Below, piece by piece: positions 28,301 through 40,300 of a DNA stretch of 64,000 bases (position 1 is the first letter of the stretch; each line of letters begins with the position of its first letter). Location of the stretch: the NCBI GenBank assembly GCA_965240325.2, contig OZ251222.1, forward strand, positions 4,898,001 to 4,962,000. The letters run 5' to 3'. Origin of the DNA: Rebecca billardiae RCC1528. Taxonomy: Eukaryota; Haptophyta. A program made the translations under genes and the position numbers. The notes beneath the pieces were generated by a model, which was given only the letters and a program-made list of their open reading frames with translations, had not been told where the DNA came from and made no database searches.

Positions 28301-31300
28301 GCACGGCTGTCTCGCCCGCGCTGCTGGCTGCAGAGATGGTGCTGGCTTCGAACGACACGCTCGTCGCAACCACGTCCGGCAGCACTGTCATCGGCGTGGG
28401 CGCGGGCGTTGCGCTCATCAACGCGACGTGGGGCACGCTCACAGCGTCAGCCACCGTCTACGTCGACGCGACCGCGGTGAAGGTGACGGCGCTGACGCTG
28501 GGCCTGGGCGGCTTGACGGCAGGCGCGTCGCTGCTGGCCATCAACGGCACGTCGAGCACGCTGAGCGCGCTCGTCACGCTCGAGGACGGCGTGCAGTACA
28601 CCAACCTGATGTCGCTGGGGTACGTGAGCGTGTCAGAGGTGCTCAGCTTTGAGAGCGACGACGCGGCCGTGCTCGGCGTCGACCCGAACGGCGTGGTGAC
28701 GATCGGTGGCAACAGCCGCGACGCGTCGAACACGATCACAGCTACGTCGCGCGACGCCGGTTCGGTGGCTGACGCCCTTGAAGTGGTGGCGAACCTGCAG
28801 CCTGGCACGCACGACGTGGACCTCGGCTCAGCGAGCGGACTGCAGCTCCAGCAGTCGGGCAACTCGCTGACGGTGCCCGTGCGCGTAAACACGGGTGGCG
28901 GCTCGGAGTACCTGGTCAACTTCCAGATCGAGCTGGCCATCGACAGCGCTGTCCTGGTCGCGACGTCGTGCAGCACGCTCTCGTGGGCCGAGTGCACGAT
29001 CAACGATCCGCTGAACGAGGTCAGGTTTGTGGGCAACACGGCATCGCAGATCACCAGCGGCACTGCCGCCTCGATCGGCTCCGTCACGTTCGACGTGCTG
29101 TCCTCGGCGAGCACGTCGCTGACGGGAAGCATCGTGGAGCTCGTGACCGTGCAGGGCGCGACAGAGACTCGCGTGCAGAACGCCGACATCTTTGCGGGCG
29201 CCGGCGGCCTCACGACGACCGTCAGCCGCCGGCGCGCGCTCGCGCTGGCCGCTGAGTACGTGCCGCCCCTGTTTGTGCCGACCGAGTCGAGCCAGGCGGC
29301 GCGCGCGCGGCGGCTGGCGGAGTGCTCGGGATGCTCCGCTGCCATCGTCGGCGACGTGAATGGCGACTGTGCCCTGACCTCATTCGACGTGCGCGTGCTA
29401 TCGCAGTTCGTCATCGGCGTGTCCGGGCTGACGACGTGCGTGTCCGCGCTCGACCCGACGCTGGACAACAGCACGGGTGCGCAGGACGTGCAGTACCTGC
29501 TGCGCGCGGTCGCGGGCAAGTACCGCTTCCTGACGAGCTACAGCATCACGTCGGGCGCCATCGGCGTCGGCACGAGTGACCCGCTCGTGGTGTCCGTCGT
29601 CGTGACGAAGGACGACAACACAGTCGCCGACGACAGCCAGACGAGCGTCTTCTTCGAGATCGGCGCGGCCGCTGCGTCGTACACGCCAGTGTACGTGAAC
29701 GGCACCGACAACGGCACGTCGGCCGAGGGCTACTGGGTGGGGCGTGGCGAGTATGCCAACGGCGTGTTCACACTGGGCGTGTACCCGAGCGGCGGGTGGC
29801 CACAGGCGCTCAGCGGGTCGTTGGGCGTTGCTGTGATGATCGAGACGACGGACGCGCTGGGCAACGGCGCGGATGACCGCAAGTTCCCGTTCCTCGGCTC
29901 GTCCGCGCAGTTCTACGCCGACTTCTTGTACCTGTTCGATCCGCTGCTCTCGACGGCGGTGATCGGGCCGCCACTGCCACCGCCACCGCTGCCGCCGCCG
30001 TCACCGCCGCCTCCGGCGCCACCGCCGAGCCCGCCGCCTCCGGCGCCACCGCCCATCCCGCCACCTCAGCCACCACCGTCGCCGCCGCCTTCACCGCCGC
30101 CATCACCGCCGCCATCACCGCCGCCGCTGCCTCCGGTGCCGCCCCCTTCCCCGCCGCCACTGCCCCCGCCATCTCCTCCGCCATCCCCGCCGCCGTCGCC
30201 TCCCCCTGCCCCAGCTCCTCCGCCCAGCCCACCGCCCACACCGCCACCGTCCCCGCCGCCGCAGCCGACGCCACCTCCGTCCCCGCCGCCTGCCCCGCCG
30301 CCCAGCCCGCCGCCGTCGCATCCGCCATCGCCGCCGCCGTCGTCGCCGCCGTCTCCACCACCATCGCCGCCGCCGCGCCAGCCGCCCAGCCCACCGCCGA
30401 GCCCACCGCCGTCGCCACCACCGGCGCCCTCGCCGCTGCCACCACCATCTCCACCGCCCTCTCCACCGCCGAGTCCGCCGCCATCCCCACCGCCCTCACC
30501 GCCCCCCTTGCAGCCGCCCTCACCACCGCCTTCGCCGCCGCCGAGCCCCCCTCCGTCGCCACCGCCGTCGCCCCCACCGGTGCCGCGGCCGCCACCAAGC
30601 CCGCCGCCATCACCACCGCCCTCAAAGCCACCCTCGCCGCCGCCATCGCCGCCGCCAAGCCCTTCTCCGTCGCCGCCGCCATCCCCACCACCACGGCCGC
30701 CGCCGAGTCCGCCGCCAGCACCACCGCCCTCGCCTCCGCCCTCGCTGCCGCCCTTGCCACCGCCCTCGCCGCCGCCAAGCCCACCTCCGTCACCGCCGCC
30801 ATCGCCACCACCTGCGGCATCGCCGCTGCCTCCGCCTTCCCCACCGCCGCGGCCGCCGCCGAGTCCGCCGCCATCACCACCGCCCTCGCCGCCGCCATCG
30901 CCGCCGCCCTCGCCGCCACCCTCGCCATCGCCCAGCCCGCCCCCGAGCCCGCCTCCGACGCCACCGCCATCGCCGCCACCGGCGGCCTCGCCGCAGCCAC
31001 CACCATCCCCGCCTCCGCGGCCGCCGCCGAGCCCACCGCCATCACTGCCGCCCTCGCCGCCACCCGCGCCGCCGCCCGCGCCGCCGCCCAGACCACCGCC
31101 GAGCCCGCCCCCGTCGCCTTCGCCGTCGCCGCCACCGGCTGCCTCGCCGCTGCCACCGCCGTCCCCGCCACCGTCGCCGCCGCCAAGCCCGCCGCCATCA
31201 CCGCCGCCCTCGCCACCGCCATCACCGCCGCCTTCGCCACCGCCCAGCCCGCCTCCATCGCCACCGCCGTCGCCACCGCCGTCGCCGCCACCGGCGGCCT

Positions 31301-34300
31301 CGCCGCTGCCACCGCCGTCCCCGCCGCCGTCGCCTCCACCCAGCGCACCGCCATCACCGCCTCCCTTGCCGCCGCCCTCGCCGCCACCGTCGCCACCGCC
31401 GAGCCCGCCTCCTTCGCCACCGCCGTCGCCACCACCATCGCCGCCGCCGGCGGCATCGCCCCTGCCGCCGCCATCACCGCCTCCGCGGCCACCGCCGAGC
31501 CCACCGCCATCACTGCCGCCCTCGCCGCCACCCTCGCCGCCGCCTTCACCGCCGCCGAGCCCGCCTCCTTCACCACCGCCGTCGCCACCACCATCGCCAC
31601 CGCCGGCGGCATCGCCACTGCCGCCACCATCACCGCCCCCGCGGCCACCGCCAAGCCCACCGCCATCACTGCCGCCCTCGCCGCCACCCTCGCCGCCGCC
31701 CGTGCCGCCGCGCAGCCCACCGCCGAGCCCGCCTCCATCGCCACCGCCGTCGCCGCCACCGGCGGCCTCGCCGCAGCCACCGCCGTCCCCGCCGCCGTCG
31801 CCTCCGCCCAGCCCACCGCCATCACCACCGCCCTTGCCGCCGCCTTCGCCGCCACCGTCGCCACCGCCCAGCCAACCCCCAAGCCCGCCACCGTCGCCAC
31901 CGCCGTCGCCGCCACCGGCGGCCTCGCCGCTGCCACCGCCGTCCCCGCCGCCGTCGCCTCCACCCAGCGCACCGCCATCACCGCCTCCCTTGCCGCCGCC
32001 CTCGCCGCCACCGTCGCCACCGCCGAGCCCGCCTCCTTCGCCACCGCCGTCGCCACCACCATCGCCGCCGCCGGCGGCATCGCCCCTGCCGCCGCCATCA
32101 CCGCCTCCGCGGCCACCGCCGAGCCCACCGCCATCACTGCCGCCCTCGCCGCCACCCTCGCCGCCGCCTTCACCGCCGCCGAGCCCGCCTCCTTCACCAC
32201 CGCCGTCGCCACCACCATCGCCACCGCCGGCGGCATCGCCACTGCCGCCACCATCACCGCCCCCGCGGCCACCGCCAAGCCCACCGCCATCACTGCCGCC
32301 CTCGCCGCCACCCTCGCCGCCGCCCGTGCCGCCGCGCAGCCCACCGCCGAGCCCGCCTCCATCGCCACCGCCGTCGCCGCCACCGGCGGCCTCGCCGCAG
32401 CCACCGCCGTCCCCGCCGCCGTCGCCTCCGCCCAGCCCACCGCCATCACCACCGCCCTTGCCGCCGCCTTCGCCGCCACCGTCGCCACCGCCCAGCCAAC
32501 CCCCAAGCCCGCCACCGTCGCCACCGCCGTCGCCGCCACCGGCGGCCTCGCCGCTGCCACCGCCGTCACCGCCGCCGTCGCCGCCGCCGAGCCCACCGCC
32601 ATCACCACCGCCCTTGTCGCCGCCTTCGCCGCCACCGTCGCCACCGCCCAGCCAACCCCCAAGCCCGCCTCCGTTGCCACCGCCGTCGCCGCCACCGGCG
32701 GCCTCGCCGCTGCCACCGCCGTCACCGCCGCCGTCGTCGCCGCCGAGCCCACCACCGTCTCCGCCGCCCTCGCCTCCACCGAGCCCACCGCCGCCAGTCC
32801 CACCACCCTCGCCGCCCCCCCGCCCTCCGCCCAGCCCGCCGCCGTCGCCACCGCCGGCACCGCCACCGCCACCGAGGGCGCAGCCCTTCCCACCGCCGAG
32901 CCCACCTGCGCCGCCGCCCAGCCCTCCGCCGATCCAGCCGCCTCTGCCGCCGCCAAGCCCGCCACCGGCGTCACCGCCATCACCACCGCCCTCGCCACCG
33001 CCGAGTCCACCACGGCCAGCGCAACCGCCGTCACCTCCGCCGCAGCCGCCGCCAAGCCCGCCACCGACGCAGCCGCCGTCCCCACCGCCGTCGCCGCCGC
33101 CTTCACCGCCGCCGAGCCCGCCTCCTTCGCCACCGCCGTCACCACCACCATCGCCGCCGCCGGCGGCATCGCCACTGCCGCCGCCATCACCGCCTCCGCG
33201 GCCACCGCCAAGCCCACCGCCATCACTGCCGCCCTCGCCGCCACCCTCGCCGCCGCCTTCACCGCCGCCGAGCCCGCCTCCTTCGCCACCGCCGTCGCCA
33301 CCGCCATCGCCACCGCCGGCGGCATCGCCACTGCCGCCACCATCACCGCCCCCGCGGCCGCCGCCAAGCCCACCGCCATCACTGCCGCCCTCGCCGCCAC
33401 CCTCGCCGCCGCCCGTGCCGCCGCCCAGCCCACCGCCGAGCCCGCCTCCGTCGCCACCGCCGTCGCCGCCACCGGCTGCCTCGCCGCTGCCACCGCCGTC
33501 CCCGCCAGCCTCGCCGCCACCAAGCCCGCCGCCATCACCGCCGCCCTCGCCACCGCCATCACCGCCGCCTTCGCCACCGCCCAGCCCACCTCCATCGCCA
33601 CCGCCGTCGCCACCGCCGTCGCCGCCACCGGCGGCCTCGCCGCTGCCACCGCCGTCCCCGCCGCCGTCGCCTCCGCCCAGCCCACCGCCATCACCACCGC
33701 CCTTGCCGCCGCCTTCGCCGCCACCGTCGCCACCGCCCAGCCAACCCCCGAGCCCGCCACCGTCGCCACCGCCGTCGCCGCCACCGGCGGCCTCGCCGCA
33801 GCCACCGCCGTCACCGCCGCCGTCGCCGCCGCCGAGCCCACCGCCGTCTCCGCCGCCCTCGCCTCCACCGAGCCCACCGCCGCCAGTCCCACCACCCTCG
33901 CCGCCCCCCCGCCCTCCGCCCAGCCCGCCGCCGTCGCCACCGCCGGCACCGCCACCGCCACCGAGGGCGCAGCCCTTCCCACCACCGAGCCCACCTGCGC
34001 CGCCGCCCAGCCCTCCGCCGATCCAGCCGCCTCTGCCGCCGCCAAGCCCGCCACCGGCGTCACCACCATCACCACCGCCCTCGCCACCGCCGAGTCCACC
34101 GCCGCCAGCGCCACCGCCGTCACCTCCGCCGCAGCCGCCGCCAAGCCCGCCACCGACGCAGCCGCCGTCCCCACCGCCGTCGCCGCCGCCTTCACCGCCG
34201 CCGAGCCCGCCTCCTTCGCCACCGCCGTCACCACCACCATCGCCGCCGCCGGCGGCATCACCCCTGCCACCGCCATCACCGCCTCCGCGGCCACCGCCGA

Positions 34301-37300
34301 GCCCACCGCCATCACTGCCGCCCTCGCCGCCACCCTCGCCGCCGCCTTCACCGCCGCCGAGCCCGCCTCCTTCGCCACCGCCGTCGCCACCACCATCGCC
34401 ACCGCCGGCGGCATCGCCACTGCCGCCACCATCACCGCCCCCGCGGCCGCCGCCAAGCCCACCGCCATCACTGCCGCCCTCGCCGCCACCCTCGCCGCCG
34501 CCCGTGCCGCCGCCCAGCCCACCGCCGAGCCCGCCTCCGTCGCCACCGCCGTCGCCGCCACCGGCGGCCTCGCCGCTGCCACCGCCGTCCCCGCCACCCT
34601 CGCCGCCACCAAGCCCGCCGCCATCACCGCCGCCCTCGCCACCGCCTTCGCCGCCACCGTCGCCACCGCCCAGCCCACCGCCATCACCACCGCCCTTGTC
34701 GCCGCCTTCGCCGCCACCGTCGCCACCGCCCAGCCAACCCCCAAGCCCGCCACCGTCGCCACCGCCGTCGCCGCCACCGGCGGCCTCGCCGCAGCCACCG
34801 CCGTCACCGCCGCCGTCGCCGCCGCCGAGCCCACCGCCGTCTCCGCCGCCCTCGCCTCCACCGAGCCCACCGCCGCCAGTCCCACCACCCTCGCCGCCCC
34901 CCCGCCCTCCGCCCAGCCCGCCGCCGTCGCCACCGCCGGCACCGCCACCGCCACCGAGGGCGCAGCCCTTCCCACCGCCGAGCCCACCTGCGCCGCCGCC
35001 CAGCCCTCCGCCGATCCAGCCGCCTCTGCCGCCGCCAAGCCCGCCACCGGCGTCACCGCCATCACCACCGCCCTCGCCACCGCCGAGTCCACCGCCGCCA
35101 GCGCCACCGCCGTCACCTCCGCCGCAGCCGCCGCCAAGCCCGCCACCGACGCAGCCGCCGTCCCCACCGCCGTCGCCGCCGCCTTCACCGCCGCCGAGCC
35201 CGCCCCCTTTGCCACCGCCGTCACCACCACCATCGCCGCCGCCGGCGGCATCACCCCTGCCGCCGCCATCACCGCCTCCGCGGCCACCGCCGAGCCCACC
35301 GCCATCACTGCCGCCCTCGCCGCCAACCTCGCCGCCGCCTTCACCGCCGCCGAGCCCGCCTCCTTCGCCACCGCCGTCGCCACCACCATCGCCACCGCCG
35401 GCGGCATCGCCACTGCCGCCACCATCACCGCCCCCGCGGCCGCCGCCAAGCCCACCGCCATCACTGCCGCCCTCGCCGCCACCCTCGCCGCCGCCCGTGC
35501 CGCCGCCCAGCCCACCGCCGAGCCCGCCTCCGTCGCCACCGCCGTCGCCGCCACCGGCTGCCTCGCCGCTGCCACCGCCGTCCCCGCCACCCTCGCCGCC
35601 ACCAAGCCCGCCGCCATCACCGCCGCCCTCGCCACCGCCTTCGCCGCCACCGTCGCCACCGCCCAGCCCACCGCCATCACCACCGCCCTTGTCGCCGCCT
35701 TCGCCGCCACCGTCGCCACCGCCCAGCCAACCCCCAAGCCCGCCACCGTCGCCACCGCCGTCGCCGCCACCGGCGGCCTCGCCGCAGCCACCGCCGTCAC
35801 CGCCGCCGTCGCCGCCGCCGAGCCCACCGCCGTCTCCGCCGCCCTCGCCTCCACCGAGCCCACCGCCGCCAGTCCCACCACCCTCGCCGCCCCCCCGCCC
35901 TCCGCCCAGCCCGCCGCCGTCGCCACCGCCGGCACCGCCACCGCCACCGAGGGCGCAGCCCTTCCCACCGCCGAGCCCACCTGCGCCGCCGCCCAGCCCT
36001 CCGCCGATCCAGCCGCCTCTGCCGCCGCCAAGCCCGCCACCGGCGTCACCGCCATCACCACCGCCCTCGCCACCGCCGAGTCCACCGCCGCCGGCGCCAC
36101 CGCAGTCACCTCCGCCGCAGCCGCCGCCAAGCCCGCCACCAACGCAGCCGCCGTCCCCACCGCCGTCGCCGCCGCCTTCACCGCCGCCGAGCCCGCCTCC
36201 TTCGCCACCGCCGTCGCCACCACCATCGCCGCCGCCGGCGGCATCGCCACTGCCGCCGCCATCACCGCCTCCGCGGCCACCGCCGAGCCCACCGCCATCA
36301 CTGCCGCCCTCGCCGCCACCCTCGCCGCCGCCTTCACCGCCGCCGAGCCCGCCTCCTTCGCCACCGCCGTCGCCACCACCATCGCCACCGCCGGCGGCAT
36401 CGCCACTGCCGCCACCATCACCGCCCCCGCGGCCGCCGCCAAGCCCACCGCCATCACTGCCGCCCTCGCCGCCACCCTCGCCGCCGCCCGTGCCGCCGCC
36501 CAGCCCACCGCCGAGCCCGCCACCGTCGCCACCGCCGTCGCCGCCACCGGCGGCCTCGCAGCAGCCACCGCCGTCACCGCCGCCGTCGCCGCCGCCGAGC
36601 CCACCGCCGTCTTCGCCGCCCTCGCCACCACCGAGCCCACCGCCGCCAGTCCCACCACCCTCGCCGCCCCCCCGCCCTCCGCCCAGCCCGCCGCCGTCGC
36701 CACCGCCGGCACCGCCACCGCCACCGAGGGCGCAGCCCTTCCCACCGCCGAGCCCACCTGCGCCGCCGCCCAGCCCTCCGCCGATCCAGCCGCCTCTGCC
36801 GCCGCCAAGCCCGCCACCGGCGTCACCTCCACGCCCACCGCCCTCGCCACCGCCGAGTCCACCGCCGCCAGCGCCACCGCCGTCACCTCCGCCGCAGCCG
36901 CCGCCACGCCCGCCACCGACGCAGCCGCCGTCCCCACCGCCGTCGCCGCCGCCTTCACCGCCGCCGAGCCCGCCTCCTTCGCCACCGCCGTCGCCACCAC
37001 CATCGCCGCCGCCGGCGGCATCGCCACTGCCGCCGCCATCACCGCCTCCGCGGCCACCGCCGAGCCCACCGCCATCATTGCCGCCCTCGCCGCCACCCTC
37101 GCCGCCGCCTTCACCGCCGCCGAGCCCGCCTCCTTCGCCACCGCCGTCGCCACCACCATCGCCACCGCCGGCGGCATCGCCACTGCCGCCACCATCACCG
37201 CCCCCGCGGCTGCCGCCAAGCCCACCGCCATCACTGCCGCCCTCGCCGCCACCCTCGCCGCCGCCCGTGCCGCCGCCCAGCCCACCGCCGAGCCCGCCAC

Positions 37301-40300
37301 CGTCGCCACCGCCGTCGCCGCCACCGGCGGCCTCGCCGCTGCCACCGCCGTCCCCGCCGCCGTCGCCTCCGCCCAGCCCACCGCCATCACCACCGCCCTT
37401 GCCGCCGCCTTCGCCGCCACCGTCGCCACCGCCCAGCCAACCCCCGAGCCCGCCACCGTCGCCACCGCCGTCGCCGCCACCGGCGGCCTCGCCGCTGCCA
37501 CCGCCATCACCGCCCCCGCGGCCGCCGCCAAGCCCACCGCCATCACTGCCGCCCTCGCCGCCACCCTCGCCGCCGCCCGTGCCGCCGCCCAGCCCACCGC
37601 CGAGCCCGCCTCCGTCGCCACCGCCGTCGCCGCCACCAGCTGCCTCGCCGCTGCCACCACCGTCCCCGCCGCCGTCGTCGCCGCCCAGCCCACCGCCATC
37701 ACCACCGCCCTTGCCGCCGCCTTCGCCGCCACCGTCGCCACCGCCCAGCCAACCCCCGAGCCCGCCACCGTCGCCACCGCCGTCGCCGCCACCGGGGGCC
37801 AAGCCGCAGCCACCGCCGTCACCGCCGCCGTCGCCGCCGCCGAGCCCACCGCCGTCTCCGCCGCCCTCGCCTCCACCGAGCCCACCGCCGCCAGTCCCAC
37901 CACCCTCGCCGCCCCCCCGCCCTCCGCCCAGCCCGCCGCCGTCGCCACCGCCGGCACCGCCACCGCCACCGAGGGCGCAGCCCTTCCCACCGCCGAGCCC
38001 ACCTGCGCCGCCGCCCAGCCCTCCGCCGATCCAGCCGCCTCTGCCGCCGCCAAGCCCGCCACCGGCGTCACCGCCATCACCACCACCCTCGCCACCGCCG
38101 AGTCCACCGCCGCCAGCGCCACCGCCGTCACCTCCACCGCAGCCGCCGCCAAGCCCGCCACCAACGCAGCCGCCGTCCCCACCGCCGTCGCCGCCGCCTT
38201 CACCGCCGCCGAGCCCGCCTACTTCGCCACCGCCGTCACCACCACCATCGCCGCCGCCGGCGGCATCACCCCTGCCGCCGCCATCACCGCCCCCGCGGCC
38301 GCCGCCAAGCCCACCGCCATCACTGCCGCCCTCGCCGCCACCCTCGCCGCCGCCCGTGCCGCCGCCCAGCCCACCGCCGAGCCCGCCTCCGTCGCCACCG
38401 CCGTCGCCGCCACCAGCTGCCTCGCCGCTGCCACCGCCGTCCCCGCCGCCGTCGCCTCCGCCCAGCCCACCGCCATCACCACCGCCCTTGCCGCCGCCTT
38501 CGCCACCACCGTCGCCACCGCCCAGCCAACCCCCAAGCCCGCCACCGTCGCCACCGCCGTCGCCGCCACCGGCGGCCTCGCCGCAGCCACCGCCGTCACC
38601 GCCGCCGTCGCCGCCGCCGAGCCCACCGCCGTCTCCACCACCCTCGCCTCCACCGAGCCCACCGCCGCCAGTCCCACCACCCTCGCCGCCCCCCCGCCCT
38701 CCGCCCAGCCCGCCGCCGTCGCCACCGCCGGCACCGCCACCGCCACCGAGGGCGCAGCCCTTCCCACCGCCGAGCCCACCTGCGCCGCCGCCCAGCCCTC
38801 CGCCGATCCAGCCGCCTCTGCCGCCGCCAAGCCCGCCACCGGCGTCACCACCATCACCACCGCCCTCGCCACCGCCGAGTCCACCGCCACCAGCGCCACC
38901 GCCGTCACCTCCGCCGCGGCCGCCGCCAAGCCCGCCACCGACGCAGCCGCCGTCCCCACCGCCGTCGCCGCCGCCTTCACCGCCGCCGAGCCCGCCTCCT
39001 TCGCCACCGCCGTCGCCACCACCATCGCCGCCGCCGGCGGCATCGCCACTGCCGCCGCCATCACCGCCTCCGCGGCCACCGCCGAGCCCACCGCCATCAC
39101 TGCCGCCCTCGCCGCCACCCTCGCCGCCGCCTTCACCGCCGCCGAGCCCGCCTCCTTCGCCACCGCCGTCGCCACCACCATCGCCACCGCCGGCAGCATC
39201 GCCACTGCCGCCACCATCACCGCCCCCGCCGCCGCCGCCAAGCCCACCGCCATCACTGCCGCCCTCGCCGCCACCCTCGCCGCCGCCCGTGCCGCCGCCC
39301 AGCCCACCGCCGAGCCCGCCTCCGTCGCCACCGCCGTCGCCGCCACCGGCGGCCTCGCCGCTGCCACCGCCGTCACCGCCGCCGTCGTCGCCGCCGAGCC
39401 CACCACCGTCTCCGCCGCCCTCGCCTCCACCGAGTCCACCGCCGCCAGTCCCACCACCCTCGCCGCCCCCCCGCCCTCCGCCCAGCCCGCCGCCGTCGCC
39501 ACCGCCGGCACCGCCACCGCCACCGAGGGCGCAGCCCTTCCCACCGCCGAGCCCACCTGCGCCGCCGCCCAGCCCTCCGCCGATCCAGCCGCCTCTGCCG
39601 CCGCCAAGCCCGCCACCGGCGTCACCTCCGCTGCCACCGCCCTCGCCACCGCCGAGTCCACCGCCGCCAGCGCCACCGCCGTCACCTCCGCCGCAGCCGC
39701 CGCCAAGCCCGCCACCAACGCAGCCGCCGTCCCCACCGCCATCGCCGCCGCCTTCACCGCCGCCGAGCCCGCCTCCTTCGCCACCGCCGTCGCCACCACC
39801 ATCGCCGCCGCCGGCGGCATCGCCACTGCCGCCGCCATCACCGCCTCCGCGGCCACCGCCGAGCCCACCGCCATCACTGCCGCCCTCGCCGCCACCCTCG
39901 CCGCCGCCTTCACCGCCGCCGAACCTGCCTCCTTCGCCACCGCCGTCGCCACCACCATCGCCACCGCCGGCGGCATCGCCACTGCCGCCACCATCACCGC
40001 CCCCGCGGCCGCCGCCAAGCCCACCGCCATCACTGCCGCCCTCGCCGCCACCCTCGCCGCCGCCCGTGCCGCCGCCCAGCCCACCGCCGAGCCCGCCTCC
40101 GTCGCCACCGCCGTCGCCGCCACCGGCGGCCTCGCCGCTGCCACCGCCGTCACCGCCGCCGTCGCCTCCGCCGAGCCCACCGCCTTCACCACCGCCCTCG
40201 CCGCCGCCTTCGCCGCCACCGTCGCCACCGCCCAGCCAACCCCCAAGCCCGCCACCGTCGCCACCGCCGTCGCCGCCACCGGCGGCCTCGCCGCAGCCAC

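Larger units (their letters stand above)
25780..29968 (+). other. Giant protein: globular ectodomain between the stalks (~1,395 aa)
   Basis: Complex, non-repetitive beta-rich sequence starting FVFGADALVSDAQITLYTT and ending FDPLLSTAVIGPP. It contains a cohesin-like domain, Ig-like strands, a TMEM132-like segment, a second cohesin-like domain and a dockerin-like Ca-binding pair. Codon use is normal here, unlike the stalks. Several NxS/T sites (for example NLT at 25894 and NGT around 29698) fit an extracellular location. Confidence 0.8.
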
